Below, one piece after another: positions 20,656 to 33,937 of a stretch of 64,000 nt of DNA. The position numbers and the translations under genes were made by a program. This DNA is from Obelidium mucronatum (taxonomy: Eukaryota; Chytridiomycota; Chytridiomycetes; Chytridiales; Chytriomycetaceae). The first letter of the stretch is position 1. Each line of letters starts with the position of its first letter. The stretch is taken from the NCBI GenBank assembly GCA_025765595.1, contig JAIVFH010000061.1:1-64000 (forward strand), read 5' to 3'. The notes under the pieces were generated by a model. The model was given only the letters and a program-made list of their open reading frames with translations, was not told where the DNA came from and searched no databases.

Positions 20656-22031
20656 ATGGCCGCCTTTGTCCACAAGTTTGGTGCGAAGCAAAACTTTCAA
20701 TTCGCCAGAATGCTAACATCAAGTTTCAGCAAGCAGTGCAAGTGCTGTTCTTGCAAATACAGGAAGCGAGAGTCAAATCATGAATCTGGTATGAATATAT
20801 TATTTTTAATAATAATCTGAAGGCTTCATCTCTGAACTTATTACAAAAACAAAAGACTGTTGAAAATGCAACCCTCGAAGCCAATATCGCCGCCCTCCCC
20901 AAAATCATCATGGAAGCCAATTCCAGAATCAATGAAATCCGTCGAGAGCTGGAAGATCTAGAACGACCTCTTCACTTTGCCCTGAACAAGGAACAACAAC
21001 GTGTGAAACGCCGCAATGACCTTCAAATCGAAATGAGCAAGGAGCAAGAGCTGCAAAACTCACTGGTGATCCAAAAGGAAAGATTAGAATCCGGGCGTCA
21101 GTATATTGCACAGCTGCAAAGCCAAGACTCTGCCAATCGGGCAGAGTTTGCTACAGCTGCTTGTAGAGTGCTTTCAAAGTTGATGGATGAAGAAGAGAGG
21201 TACTATTCGGTCCTGGCGGATCGAGCTGTGGCTGAATTCTTTACGGTATGTCTGACGCTTCCAAAAGGGGCTATACCATTTAAAGTTAAACCACTCTGTG
21301 TAATAGACCTCTACCAACGGTAGGAATATCAAAGAAGCAATCGAATTGATTGGATTTGCTCGCGAGATTTTGCGCAATACAGAGATGGGAACACGAGACA
21401 ACACGAATCTCAACGCTATTCAAGATATTCCAGCCGCATTTCACCACATTGAAATTGCGTGCATGATTTACCCTCCGCTGAGAAGTAAAAGACTGCATGT
21501 GACCAAAAGCAGGTTAATATTACAATCTTGCAAATCTCCCTTCCTACTTGCTAATTCTTGGTCGAAACAAAAAAAAAAAATAGTTCGACCGGAATTGATG
21601 GCTACTTCAACTTCAAGAGCGGCTCGCTTCCAGCCGTGATCAAGCATTTAACTGAGATTAACCAATTCCTCGCATCCGAACTCCCAAAAGTTCGCCGCCA
21701 AGTTGCGGTATCCCACACAAACCTCCTCAAGACCTCCGAACGTCTGAAAATTATTCGCCGCAAACTTCTCTCCTATAACGTAACAGGAGAAAATGTCCCC
21801 CAGTTTTCTGACACCGACTATGACGTTTTGTTTCCACAAGATTTACGGCGCATCTCCACTGTGGCGAATTTGAGCGAGAGCTTTGCATCAGAGGAGGACT
21901 GTGGGCGGGCAGTGGGTTTGGTTTATCCAGATCTTGCGTTTAGTGAAGCAGTGGATCCAATTGACCTTCCTGGATACGATGAGGATGGAATCGTTGCTTT
22001 TTTGGCCGAGGAAGCCAACAGAGTTTTGTAA
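20656..22031 (+). CDS. Coiled-coil protein of unknown function
   Basis: Five exons: 20656-20680, 20730-20788, 20856-21245, 21307-21512, 21584-22031, with all junctions in phase (the first intron runs GTGCGAAG...TTTCAG). The protein begins MAAFVHKFASSASAVLANTG and has a long helical region rich in heptads (SRINEIRRELEDLERPL, QIEMSKEQELQNSLVIQKER). A second helical segment follows (GSLPAVIKHLTEINQFLASE, RQVAVSHTNLLKTSERLKII), then an acidic C-terminus. The shape suggests a BAR-like or tethering coiled-coil protein, but no signature fixes a family. The last intron ends in a 13-A run plus TAG. It lies 195 bp upstream of a PH-like gene on the same strand; a single joint gene is possible but I found no in-phase splice. 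Confidence 0.65.
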
Positions 22032-22225
22032 AAAAAAAGACGGATATTAGTGTTTGTTTGCTCCTAAATTCTTTATTCGAGAAGTTGGGGTAATTTGCAA
22101 GAATAAAAGAGCAATGTTCGAATCGGTAATGCCATATTCCGGCCGACCAGATAATCTTTTTTTCGAACAATGGTCTTTTTTTTCTTTCTATTCTTATATC
22201 CAATTGTTCCCCCACAATAGAAAAT

Positions 22226-22827
22226 ATGGAAAAGATGGCAGCGGCCCAGGCGGCACACTGTGCTTACCAACTGAGACCCTCTATCCTTGTTTCGAACCAG
22301 CAATCTCTTTCTGAAAACTGTCGTGACGCAGCGTTGGCTCTGAGAGGTCTTGATTTTGGGGTAAACGGGGGTGTTTATGTTTTTTTTTTTAAAAATAGCA
22401 CATGTCAACACATGCTGGAAAAAAAAAAAAATAACTCAACCCCCTTTCTGTCAAAAAAAATATATATATATAAAGCGCTATAGGCTTCCTCCGACTTCTA
22501 ACCAAAGGCTTCTCGTGTGGCAAGGCCGCGTCAACCACCTCCAACAGAACTTCAACTATTCCACAATCAGGGGTGGTGACCCAACACCGCCGCCGCCGTT
22601 CATACTTCAGTCTAAATACGTTGTGCTCTTCACGGATTGTTTGATTTTCGCGAAACCGGTGGAAAGCTTTGCACTTGAACGGGGCACGAAAATGGCTGTC
22701 AGCAATGTTGTTCAATTTGTAGAGTTAGAGGCGACATCTGTGCAGAATATAGAAGGTATAAAATAAGTGGGGAGGGGTTTCTGATTTTTTTATTTTTGTG
22801 TGGGTAGTATATAGTGTGCTTATGTTT

Positions 22828-22860
<33 letters not shown>

Positions 22861-25419
22861 TTACAGAGTTTCGAAACGTGGTTGTTTTGACCTTTGATGA
22901 CACAACAACCCTGTATCTCTCCTTTTGTTCTTCCAACGACAAGGGTGCATTTTTGTCCAAATTCGATTTAAAAACTCCACCACCGCCTGCTACACAAAAT
23001 CACCAGACGAATGACTTTTGTAAGACCAAAAAAAAGCTCTCGGTTTTTTTTTTGTAAAATTATATTAAAAACCTACTTTAATAATAAAATTAGTGGGGGT
23101 CCAAGATATAGACTCGACAGATTTGGAAGGCATGCCTACAGATGCAGAAATCCAAGCTATTCTAGAAAGAGCGAACGACGCGCACATGTCTTGTAACTCT
23201 CTCACCATGGCTTCAACAACAGCGCTCGTCGATGCCAGCACAAGTACTATACCACCAACAACCACCATCAACACGATACTTCGACCCCGTGAAAATGAAT
23301 TCACACATCCTCCGACAGATGTGGAAGTAGATGAGCTCTTGAAGATGGCCGCCAATGTCGAAGGCCTGTTGGACTTGATATCTCCGTCGACAGGATATTC
23401 CGGGAAAATTGACAAGGAAACAGCTAAGGCGTTATCGAAAATGGAAAGCCAGTCTCATTCAGTGGGTCCCCTCCAGGAATCCCTTGCTTCCAATGTCCCG
23501 ATATTGCGGATCCCAAGGCGGAGTACTTCCGCGATTCCCAATGGGCAGCAATGTCAAGCAGTTTCGGCGAAGCGTTCAAGCGCGTCTGCTGGTCCAAAAT
23601 CACCTGTAAACACCCCCACCAAAAGAGAATCGTCTGCGCGTCCGGCAACGCCAAAAGCAATCTTGAAGGAGACTCAAACACCTTCACGTCCAACTTCAGT
23701 TGCTCGAGTTTCTGTACAAAGTCAACGCAGAGCCTCTCTTCAACGGGAACCAGGACGCGAATTTCAGCAGTTTTCTACAACAGAAAAAGGCGGGGAACGT
23801 CGACAATCTCGCGTGCATTTTTCAGAGGATAAGCTCAGCTCGAAAAATACGAGTGAAGAGAGTGCAGAGTTGGGTAGAAACTATGATAAGCCTTGGAGAA
23901 GTAATTCGGTATCGTTTCAAGGAAGGCGATCGTCATCGGTTCCTGCAGTTCGTCAAGAGGAGAGGGATATTGATTCAAGAGCTCAGAAACAGCTGACGAA
24001 TAACTCGCCAGGTCAACAACAGCCAAGAAAGAATATGGTTTCGCCCTCTCGCCCCAAATCTCCTGTAGTTGTTAGTTTTGAGGATCTTTCATCTGAAAAC
24101 CCGAAGCGGCCTTCTACATTGCCGCAAAAAGTTTTAATTTCCATCAACGTGAGGGATTCGACAAGAAATAGCTCAAGCCAAAGAGGAATCCGTCAAAACG
24201 AGCAAATTTCTCCTACAAACAAGGCCACTACACCCTCCAGATCAAGCTCGGTGAATAAAGCGGCTTCCCCGGGTACCCCGAGTACCCCGAATTCCACGTC
24301 AAAAAATAAACCTAAACTCAAAGGGTTTACGGAAAAGAATGCATTGGACGTATCCATATCTAGTGAGGGCTTTGATTTGTTCAAATGACAGTATCATCTT
24401 TCTTATAAAAAAAAAAAAAAAAAAAAATAGACGACGGCATCAGTCATCCCATACCTCTATCCCACAAAAGTGAGCTTGGAATGTTTATCTATCAAGATTT
24501 GGATACATCTGCCGAGCAGCTTCCAGTTGGCCATAAAGCTGAAATCTTGACCCCCATCACAAGTCCAAGGGAGAATATTCATGGAACTTTCGAACCCAAC
24601 AGAAAAACCATTGCGTCTCCAATCCGACAAGCTTCAAAGGACTATTATAGAGTTGTGGAACCCCATCAAAGCACTGTCAGTCGACGTGCCTCCACGCCAG
24701 TAACAAAACCACGATGGAATAGTAGCCCAATTGCTCCAAACAAGAAATCATTTGACACGCCGTCTCCCAAATCCCCAGGGCGCAGCGGGACTCCAAAAAC
24801 ACCCATTTCAAGGCCGCAAACGCCGTCAAGATCGAAATCAGTTACTCAACCCGTAGAAACTCGCGAAAGAGGACGAAGTACAACGCCTCGTTCAGTCACA
24901 CCAATGGGTGGGACCCCTCAGTCACCGAAAGCACAGACACCAAATTCCCCAAATTCGCCATCATACTTGCGACCAACGCAATCGTCGTCTATACGATCCA
25001 GATCGTCATCAGTCTTGAGTTCTCGGGAAAAGGATACTACATCTGCGAGTGAAAGCACGGAGCACTTCCGAACACCGATGGGAAGCATGCACGTCAATCA
25101 ACAGGACAGCAAGCCGCGCCGGTCTTCCGTCGCAGCATCACCGCTGCGCGCGTCGTTTGATTCGTTCCCGCCGGAAAAGGCGCCGCCGGGCCGCCGTCGC
25201 CAGTCGTCGCTGCGCTCGCCGACGTTCGCGTCGCTGCAGATGCAGAGCGCAAAGCCGGTCGCGTGGCAGCGCCGCTCGAGCGAGAGTCTGGATGAGTGTC
25301 TGAGTGCGGACTTGGCTTACAGCCGCCAAAGCAGCAGCTGCAAATCGCGCAGCTCTAGCGTCAAGCGCTCAGCAAACCCCGCACTGCCGCTGAAAAAAGA
25401 GAAGCCCCGATGGAGATAG
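22226..25419 (+). CDS. PH-like domain protein with long Ser/Pro-rich disordered tail
   Basis: Exons 22226-22360, 22476-22755, 22867-23019, 23094-24362, 24431-25419. Residues about 60-190 look like a PH domain: RLLVWQGRVNHLQQNF, FILQSKYVVLFTDCLIFAKP and EFRNVVVLTFDDTTTLYLSF. The rest, about 750 residues, is low-complexity with many RRxS and SP sites (e.g. GRSGTPKTPISRPQTPSRSK), typical of a heavily phosphorylated cortical or cytoskeletal protein. Exon 4 is given a donor at TCTA/GTGAGG because only that phase keeps exon 5 open. Intron 2 has a run of about 29 T; intron 4 ends in a long A run. G+C rises sharply in the last 250 bp. The partner and function are unknown. Confidence 0.65.
22829..22860 (+). 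repeat. Long T run in intron 2 of the PH-like gene
   Basis: About 29-30 uninterrupted T just before the acceptor GTTACAG. Confidence 0.95.
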
Positions 25420-25518
25420 GGTGTGTCAATAAATGAAGAATAGTTCGTACCACCACCTTTACTGTATAAATAATTATAATTATATCGCAAAAATATAAAA
25501 TGGAAAAAACACACAATT

Positions 25519-28500
25519 TCAAACATGAGCGGTTCCACACATTGAACAAGATTCATCGTTGAGCCCATTGATAAATGTACACGTGGAGCAATTCCACCCT
25601 TCTTCCACAACCCCCCTCATCAAATCCAAAGACAACTGCTTTGCTACAGCCAAATCATCATCGCTTTGCTCGTCCATCATATTCTGGTTTTGCATTACAA
25701 CATCATCATCATCCACTCCCTTCTTGCTTTTGCTTCCGCCTCCAGCCCCACTCCCAGCAGCAGTTCCAAAGTTCATCAAATTCGACCCAGCAAATCCCAT
25801 CTCTTTGGACTGCCCTCCCCCTCCAAACACGGAATCTTCATTCTCAAACAACAACATGCCCTTCTTTTCAGTCAACAGAATAACCTCAAACACGTCTGTT
25901 CGATTTACTTCCAAAGATTCAATCGTGGCATTGATGGCAGTCAGTTCTTGCGACCTGAAAAACAGCTGCTGATGAATTGGCGGTACCCCCCACTTTTCAC
26001 AAATCTGCGTCTTCAAATCCAATATCGTCTTGCTTTTATCCATTCGAAACTCTATATACTTTTTCTCCATCAGTCGCCGGCTTTGTCTGACGGGAGTTGC
26101 GTCTGCAACGTTGCCATACAAGGAAGATACTGGGGGGGCCTTTCGTTTTCCATTAGATACAGGTAGTGAAGGCGGCGGCGGCGGCGATAAAGATTTGGTC
26201 AAATCAACAACATTTCCATTCGTCCCCTCTTCTTCCGCTGGTTTCTTTGACGGCGGAGATTCGCTTTGTGTGGTAATGTTCCGAAGTTGAATGAGAACAT
26301 CCTTCTTGTTTTTTAATCTTGTATTTTAATATCACGACAAAAGTATATGTTAGCGAATTGGCACTATAAAGAGAAATCTAAAAAAAAAAAATTAACCTGT
26401 TGTTCTTGCAATCCAAGCACACTGGTGGATCAAATGTGAAATAGAAACTTCCATCAGGCCGTTGCCCCCGTTTCCCTTCAATAATGAGATTTGCGTTATA
26501 CCTATTAAAAAAATATTTTAATGTCATGTATACAACAGTGATCAACACCCCATTTTTTTACCATTCCAGCAACTGAATCCATTCTGGATCAAGCAGCACA
26601 AAATACTTGATACCGGCTTTCTCATCAGAGTCAGATGGATCAAAACAGAGCAAATCGTGTTCACAAATAAAGATTCTATTGTCGATTTCTCCAGGGCGGT
26701 TGACTTGATTCGGATTCCGCAGAAATTTCCTCCAGTGTTCAATAAATCCTAAAAAACAGGTTTTTGTGTGAATTCTCAAAAAGAAAAAGCAAAAAAAAAA
26801 GGTGATACACAAAAAAAGAAAGGATACCTCCTGGAACCAAGTAAAAACAAGAAGCCTTTGTAGGAATCAATGTACTAGAGCTCTGTTTTCCATCAGCCAG
26901 TTTCCTCAACTTTGACTGCAAAAATAAAATAAATAAATAAATGATTGAAAAAGGAAAAATTACTTCAGAACAAAAAAAACCTTTTCAAGAGACGCAATCT
27001 CTCGCATTCCCGCTTTATCATTCAAAAGCGCTTGATGCTCCATCTCGCAAACAGAACAGTGTTCAGCCACATCATTTCGAGGCAGCGCGTCCAACTCGTT
27101 ACAGAATATAAGTTTCAATACGCCAAATGCCTGTTGTTTTTTTTGTCATTACAAAAATTAACTTGTTGGACAAACCTGTTCTCTTTTTGGATACAAGCAC
27201 AAAAGAAAAAAAAACAAGCACGTACTTCACTTGAAATCAAGGTTCGCGTCTTTTCGTTGGCACTCAAGTTCCCATGTGGGACAAAGTACATCCGATAGGA
27301 ATGGATCAGAGATTGGAAGAGGTATTGTCGTGCCATTGGTATTAAAGTTGGGATTCTTTTTGCTCCATTCTAAGTCACAATATCAAATTCAAATACTGAA
27401 GAGATTTGCGTTCGCCAGAGAAAAAAAATTTCACCTTGCAGCCACACAGACGAAATCCAGTGGAGAACACTAAAATCAGTATCTTGAGCCTCTACACAAC
27501 GAAAAAAAAAGTGTATCAGAGAGGTATCATGGATTAAAGGAAATGCACCTTTGAACATTTCCAGATTAGCTGCATGACTGGAAAGATGTTTTCGTTCTGC
27601 CAGTTAAAAACAGAACAGAATGAGGGGTTAGAAAAACGAAGCCAAAAAAAAAACCATATTCACAAACACACCTCCCAAAACAGACGACGCACACTCTTGA
27701 CAAAAGTCTTTATCTGTAAGTGGTGGATTGAAATAAAATCCTTTTGATACGAGTAGATCACCAGCTTCCTAAAACAAACACCTTAAGATCCTAAAAAAAA
27801 AAACAAACAACCATTTACATGTAAGACATACCATGCTTAATCTTTTAGCTTTATGAAGCACCCGAAAATTCAACTTCTTGTGTTCACACAACAGTGCCTT
27901 ATTGTCGAATTCCATGTTTTTCTCAACCATGGCCGCCGTTGTTGTAGTTTCGGGCTTCGCTGCATCGCCGGATTTTATCACTTCCGTTCGCAACGTTTCA
28001 AAATCACTTTCGAACTCTGGCGCCGTCATGCCTTCCCGTAGCCATTCTCTAATCTCATCTGAATCCACATAATACGACGGCTCATCGTCAGAAAATACTG
28101 ATCCTTTGGAAAGTACTTCCGTGCGTATGCTTTTCATTTGCTCAAATTCTTTGGTTAGGGCTTCCTGCCTGAATGAACTCTGTCGTGAGCACAAAAACAA
28201 AGATGGAATCCATAGAGGCAAATCCTGTACCTGTCATCAAATTCTTTTGTTTGTGCAAGAAACGCGCTGTTCATGGACCGGATTTCATCCAGTAAAGCTG
28301 TGGGTGGATTGCAATCATCTGAGGCTTCTTTGCTTCGTTTCCATTCGGATTCGCGAGTATAAATGAGCATATATGCTACAGATGACGAGAACATCCTAAG
28401 TAAATGCGATGTTGATTAAGATCAAAAATATTTGAATCCAATTAGTAATTGCTTACTTTTCATCCATCTGTAATCCATCATCCGATTTTGCACCCGGTTC

Positions 28501-30109
28501 TGTCGTCTTTTTCTTGTTGGCGTCCTCCTTTGTCTTTCGTTTCTTTGCAACTCCTCCCTCCTCAGTTGAAGTAACGTCGTCATATATATCAACATCAACA
28601 ACATCGAATCCCACACTTTCCAACCTTGTCACAGCTTCATCATTAAAAGTGTACCATACTCCAGTTCCCTTTCTCGGATCTCTGATTCTGGCAATAAAGT
28701 GTCCAGAATAGGCACTTGTCCCGCGATGCATCAACACAGCCGTCAATACGTACGTGTGTTCCTCCTTGGCAGCCGCAGCATGCATTCCACCAACACCCAC
28801 ATATCCCTGCATATCCAGGACTTCAGGAAACTGCATACTCGTCTTTACTTTGCGTTTCGTTTGGCGCTGCACGTCATAGACGAATCGCAAAAGTTGGATG
28901 TTGAGGACGGAAGGTAAATGCGCGAATTTGATTTGTCGAATGGCGGGTTGCTTGGTTGTACAGGATGCACAGTACCATTTGTTGTCATCATCCATGTGTT
29001 CTTCTGTGAGATATTTTGCTATCGAGTCTTTCAGGGTTCCTTTTTCCTATGTTTTTTTTTTTTGAGTGTGTTTGGGTTTTATGATGGACTGCGAAAACAA
29101 AAACAAAAACAAAATACCAACAGTGATTGAGAGTTCAATATCTCGGAATGCTTCATCACGACATGACTCGTTTCCACATATCTTGCAGCGTGTAATATAT
29201 GAGCATTTTCCTTCAAACTAATTTTTTTTCTCAGTCTTGGTTTTTTTTTGGGGGGGTTAATCAAAAGAGTTTCCTCACCAAATCATTCACCATCCTTCGA
29301 ACTCCAGAAGACTGTCCAGGAACATCAAAAACAGTTTCCATAATTCCAAGAAACAGCTTTGAAAACTCCTGCGCATCCTGTTGGACCCCAGAATCAATAT
29401 TCAGACTCTTTACGAACGCTGTCGGGTCAAAAACGTTTTTCGCGCCATACTGCATATATGCAAAAGCAATCTGAAGATTCTTGATGATGGTATCGCTCTT
29501 GGAGTCTGGAGACCCGAGTCTGTAGTTGTATACTGCGGAGCGGAATGGAATCGTGTGAAACCAGACTTGTAGGAGGGTATTCAAGTAGCACGTGGCGGCA
29601 AGGTTTTTGAGGCCAATGGGCATTTCATTTGCCCTCCGCTGCAGCGTTACATTGGTGTGAGAAGTGTTTGCAATTCTTAGGAACGTAGCAAGGGCATCTG
29701 GATTGAGAGGGGTTTAAGTTTTTCATTGAGAGTTTTGATTGAATCAATAGGGAAATAAAAGGCCTCACTGGTTGCGTTCCACTTTGCGAGCGAAAAGTTC
29801 TTGAGGCAGTTTGGATTGTTTTTGCACTTTGCCGCTGAGCAGAGAGATGCCTGCGGTTTCTTCTTTGCGTTCGATGACTCGGATTGGCTGGATGTATTGC
29901 AGTACTTTGCAGTGGTGAAGATGCTTCGCACAGTCTGAAGGTTGTGTTTGTTTGTGTGGAAAAGAGATGAGAAACCTCCCACCTGTTCTCCAGAGTAATT
30001 TGCATCAGAGTCATTGGAGACTTCTAAGTTTGAATTCGAACTATTGGCTGCTGCTTTGCGTTGGTTTGAAGAAATCGTTCAGGGAAAGTTGCATTGAGTT
30101 TTGGAGCAT
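25519..30109 (-). CDS. USP48-like ubiquitin carboxyl-terminal hydrolase with C-terminal Ran-type zinc finger
   Basis: Many exons on the minus strand. The N-terminus (probable ATG 30107-30109, MLQNSMQLSLNDFF) leads to a Cys cluster with KCKNNPNCLKNF, as in USP48. The catalytic Cys box is GLKNLAATCYLNTLLQVWF (29570-29620), then DSGVQQDAQEFSKLFLGIME. A zinc ribbon (WYCASCTTKQPAIRQIKF), LNIQLLRFVYDVQ and the His box (HRGTSAYSGHFIARIRDP) follow. After a linker comes a ubiquitin-like domain (KTILDLKTQICEKWGVPPIH). The protein ends in WNCSTCTFINGLNDESCSMC, a RanBP2/NZF-type finger known to bind ubiquitin in other proteins. The first exon seems to need a 1-nt shift near 30040. It removes ubiquitin from targets; the substrate cannot be read from sequence. 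Confidence 0.88.
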
Positions 30110-30259
30110 TATTTGAGCATTAATTCATTAAATACTTAAAAATAATTAAGTAATTCCCATTTATTTGATCTACCCACCTCTCAACAGCTAAATCCTCTCC
30201 CTACGCTTTCTTGGGCTTCGTTTGGACTAAAGGGACGCGTTAAAAACAGGTTGCATTTA

Positions 30260-32513
30260 TCAATTCAACTTACTCAATCGGTGCAAATTGATATACGCGA
30301 GCCCAATAAGAGATATCAAAATCAAGAGAAGAATCAGGCAGCAATACGTCACAGTCAATGGCTCATCACCAAACAAGCTCGTAATAAGCATGTCTCCTCT
30401 CATTGTTCCTTCCAACTGGCTTCGAATGCTACCTTCAAAAGCATACTTCATTGGAGAAACATATTGAATCCAACGTAGCCAAACTGGGATTTGAGCCGTG
30501 TTTACAAAGAATCCGCTAAACAGCTTTTCGATGTTGTTAATCTCTTGCCACAATAGCCAATTTCAACAAACCATCATTGGCATTAAAATCAACGGGACTG
30601 CAAGCAACGCAACTTCCAAGTTGGGGAAGGAACATGCACAACAAACGCCAATGGAGAACCCAACAAAAGACGCCAAAATCACAATTCCAATTAATGTAAA
30701 GTATCGAACCAGATCATTCGACATTCCTGCCATAAAGTAAATAACACTAATTTGTGCCCTACAAAATGATCCGGTTAGGGGTGAAGCATCTCCTGAAATA
30801 GGACTCGTACCATGGAAATATGATTTGTAATGGAATCTCGACTCCGACTTTAGTTAAAAAGTAAGCGGGAAGTGTGTAATATCCAGCGCCGTATTCGCGC
30901 ATGAATACATGTTTTGCTTTTCCAAACACCATCAAGTTTTCCTTTAAAAACATTCATTAAATTCCGAAAGGCTGATTTTCCAAAAGAGCATACCTGAGAG
31001 TTGGAAAATATTCCGTTGATACTGATAAAAAAAGCACCCCCATCGTGTTCTGTTGAGTCACAACTGCACTCTGGCCCTCTTGTTTCAAATAAATCAATCC
31101 AATAATCAACCCAATCGCCGTATATTGAACCAGACGCTGTCTCAAAATCAATGGATTTCTAAAAGAGTTCTTGGATTCTCTTTGAAGCAAGTATTGAATC
31201 TGCGTTCCAAACGACGCCATCGTACGTTTTGATTCGTCAGCAATCCCAGCAGAACATGGAGAATCAATAGCTCTTGCAATCATTTTGCAAGCTTCGCTTC
31301 CCGGCCAGAGTCCCAGCAATCTCTCAATGCGGTCGCGATTCGATTCCCCTTCAACACGCTTCACAACGATATCTTCAGCCGAGACTGAGTCTTCCAACGG
31401 CACTAAACTCAATTCGTCTTCATTATTCACGATATGGTAAAAGAAGAAGTCGGCTGGGTTGCTCGTTTTAGGACATGGGTACCCCAATTTTCTGAAATAA
31501 TCTATAGCATCGTGCGCGGGTCCCTGATACATGATTCTTCCGTCGGCAAGAAGTAGAAGGTCATCGAAAAGATGAAAAATTTCACTGGATGGTTGATGGA
31601 TTGTTGCAACGACTGTACGCGCATCTTGATGGGCAATGTCACGAAGAGATTGTATGACACTGAAAGCAGTGAAAGTATCTAATCCAGACGTGGGTTCATC
31701 CAAGAAGAGGACTTGAGGATTAGTAACCATTTCCTATTTTTTTTTAAAAAAGATAAGGTCATGGTGCTTGTTGTAAACTTGTGTTTTGTGAATATACCAT
31801 AGCCATTGCACACCGCTTCCTTTCTCCTCCAGAAACGCCCTTAATATGGACATCCCCAATGACTGTATCTTTGCAATTATTTAGTCCCAACTCCTCGATG
31901 ATGTGATTGACTCTTTTGACGCGTTCTTCAGGGCTTACGGAACTCGGAAGCCGCAAGGTCGCACTCATGGTGATCGCCTCAGTAACAGTCATGGTAGGGA
32001 GAATAACATCGTCTTGAAACACGAAGCCCGAAATTTCCTTCATTTGAGTACCATGGATTGGAACAGAGTTTACTTTGATTTCTCCAGTCATGGTTCCGAT
32101 TTTCGCTTCTCCAGCAAGGAGATTCAGGAACGACGTTTTGCCTGCTCCTGATGCGCCCATTACGGCTGTGAAGCGACGTGGTTTGAATATCTACTTGGTG
32201 TGTGCTATCTTTGAAGAGAGGAGAAATAAATCACAACCACGTGTACTCACACCAGTGACATTCTAGATCAAAAAACGCGTTCATAATGAGTCGAATTAAG
32301 ATGAACTGCAGTTATAAAAAAGGCTTTTTACCTTCAGAATGGTTCGCTCACTCACGATCTGTGGGACGTTAAGGGATTACCCATGTTACAGGTTAGACGC
32401 GAGTCGGGTAATTGAACAGTCCTCACCTTCTTTCGACCTTCTTTCTTAGTAATTGGGACAGTAAAACAAAGGTCTTTGAAGACAATCTGGCACTCGGCTG
32501 CTGTTGACCCCAT
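30260..32513 (-). CDS. ABCG (White-type) half-transporter
   Basis: Minus-strand gene of about seven exons in the order NBD-TMD, the reversed order typical of ABCG. Walker A is MGASGAGKTSFLNLLAG (near 32160), the signature GVSGGERKRCAMAM (near 31830), Walker B VLFLDEPTSGLDTFTAFSVI (31700) and the H-loop VVATIHQPSSEIFHLFDD. Six membrane helices follow, including TAIGLIIGLIYL, LILMPMM/LFSGFFVNTAQIPVWL and CCLILLLILISLIGLAY at the end. The 48-bp intron at 30524-30571 removes an in-frame TGA. As a half-size transporter it must dimerise; family substrates are lipids or small hydrophobic compounds. The start could lie upstream of 32513, where a TTG-containing frame extends to 32573. Confidence 0.9.
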
Positions 32514-32919
32514 GTGAAGATGTTCGGTGTCCAACGTATGAAATGATTTGTCAACACTTTTTCTTCTTCCCAAACAGAAAACTGTTGTAATTATGATAAA
32601 CTCTGATAAACTGGATAAAATCGTAAAAACGAAAGAGCTGGGGGGTCAAATTGTGCATGTGGGGCTATGATGATTGCGGACGACCTTCATAAGATCAAAA
32701 GGGAAGGAACCCGTTTTCTGGCAACTGTAGTAACTATGAAATATTAACAGAGGTGCATCAAATGCTCCCTCATCAAAGGCTTCAAATCCCCCTTATTTCA
32801 AAATCTGAACCGCGTGAAAGAACAAGTGACACGTCACGTTTTTAATCAAATAATTAATCAATGCCTGTGACCAAGCGCTCAAAAAGACGATCAATCGCAA
32901 TGCCCAACAGAGAAAAAAA
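32514..32919. promoter_or_regulatory. Divergent promoter region between ABCG gene and chitinase
   Basis: About 400 bp between two divergent genes. GTGACACGTCACG at about 32826-32838 is a near-palindrome with two CRE/E-box-like halves. No other element is recognised. Confidence 0.35.
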
Positions 32920-33892
32920 ATGACCAAATTTGTTACGGCTGTCTATGTGGCTCTCTTATGGTGCACTGCCTTGGTTTCTGCCGCAACACCAAACCGTATG
33001 ATTGCAGAATACTTGCCCGATTACAAGATGTCGACATACAGCGCAAAGTCCATTAACTACACCCATGTCACGCATGTGTTATACGGTACAATCCCCTATC
33101 TTAGTCTTTCTGAAAGCTCGATAAACTCTTTCTCGTACAGCCTTTGCCGGTATCAGTGCAGACGGCCACATAACTCTGCCGAGCAACTTCAAGCAATCCG
33201 TAGTTGATGACATTCATGCTGGAAAAGCCAAAGCTATTCTCTCTATTGGTGGTTGGGGACCATTCCCATTCTCTACTGTTTTTGCTTCCCAAGCATTGCG
33301 TGCTATTTTTGTTAAGGATCTTACCGCTGCTGTTATCACTTACGGACTTGATGGAATCGGTAAGTATATCTCTGTTTGTTTTTGATTGCTGTTTTCTCCA
33401 CTCCGTTCCCGGTTTTCAATGCCGTTTCTGTGTACAAGTGTCTCATTGCTATATTTGGGCTTAACCTGCAAAAACTCAACCACACACAGACATTGATTGG
33501 GAGTTTCCAAACAGAGACGTTGGTGCAGGATTACCAACAAACTCCGCAGACTCGGCAAACTTCCTTATTGGATTGAATGAGCTCCGTGCTGCACTTCCGT
33601 CCCAAGTAACTATTTCCGCGACGGTCCCAATTCTGGGATTCATTGGACCAACTCAAGATGTTTGGATGACCGATTTATCTGGGTTTGCAGCTGTTCTCGA
33701 CTTTTTGACGGTTATGGCGTATGATTTGAATGGGTCTTGGGGTGCTGTAACTGGTCCCAATGCTCCTCTTCAAGAAAATGGAGTCAACTACGGCGGAAGC
33801 GTTGTTTATGGTATCAACGCATTGACTGCTGCAAAGTTTCCGCTCAATAAGCTAGTTCTCGGAACCCCGTTGTAAGTCTTAAAAACAAACGT

Positions 33893-33937
<45 letters not shown>

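Noticed and set aside
30498..30740. In-frame TGA in the ABCG gene as evidence of a pseudogene
   Set aside because: A 48-bp in-phase intron (30524-30571) removes it and restores the conserved LFSGFF motif.
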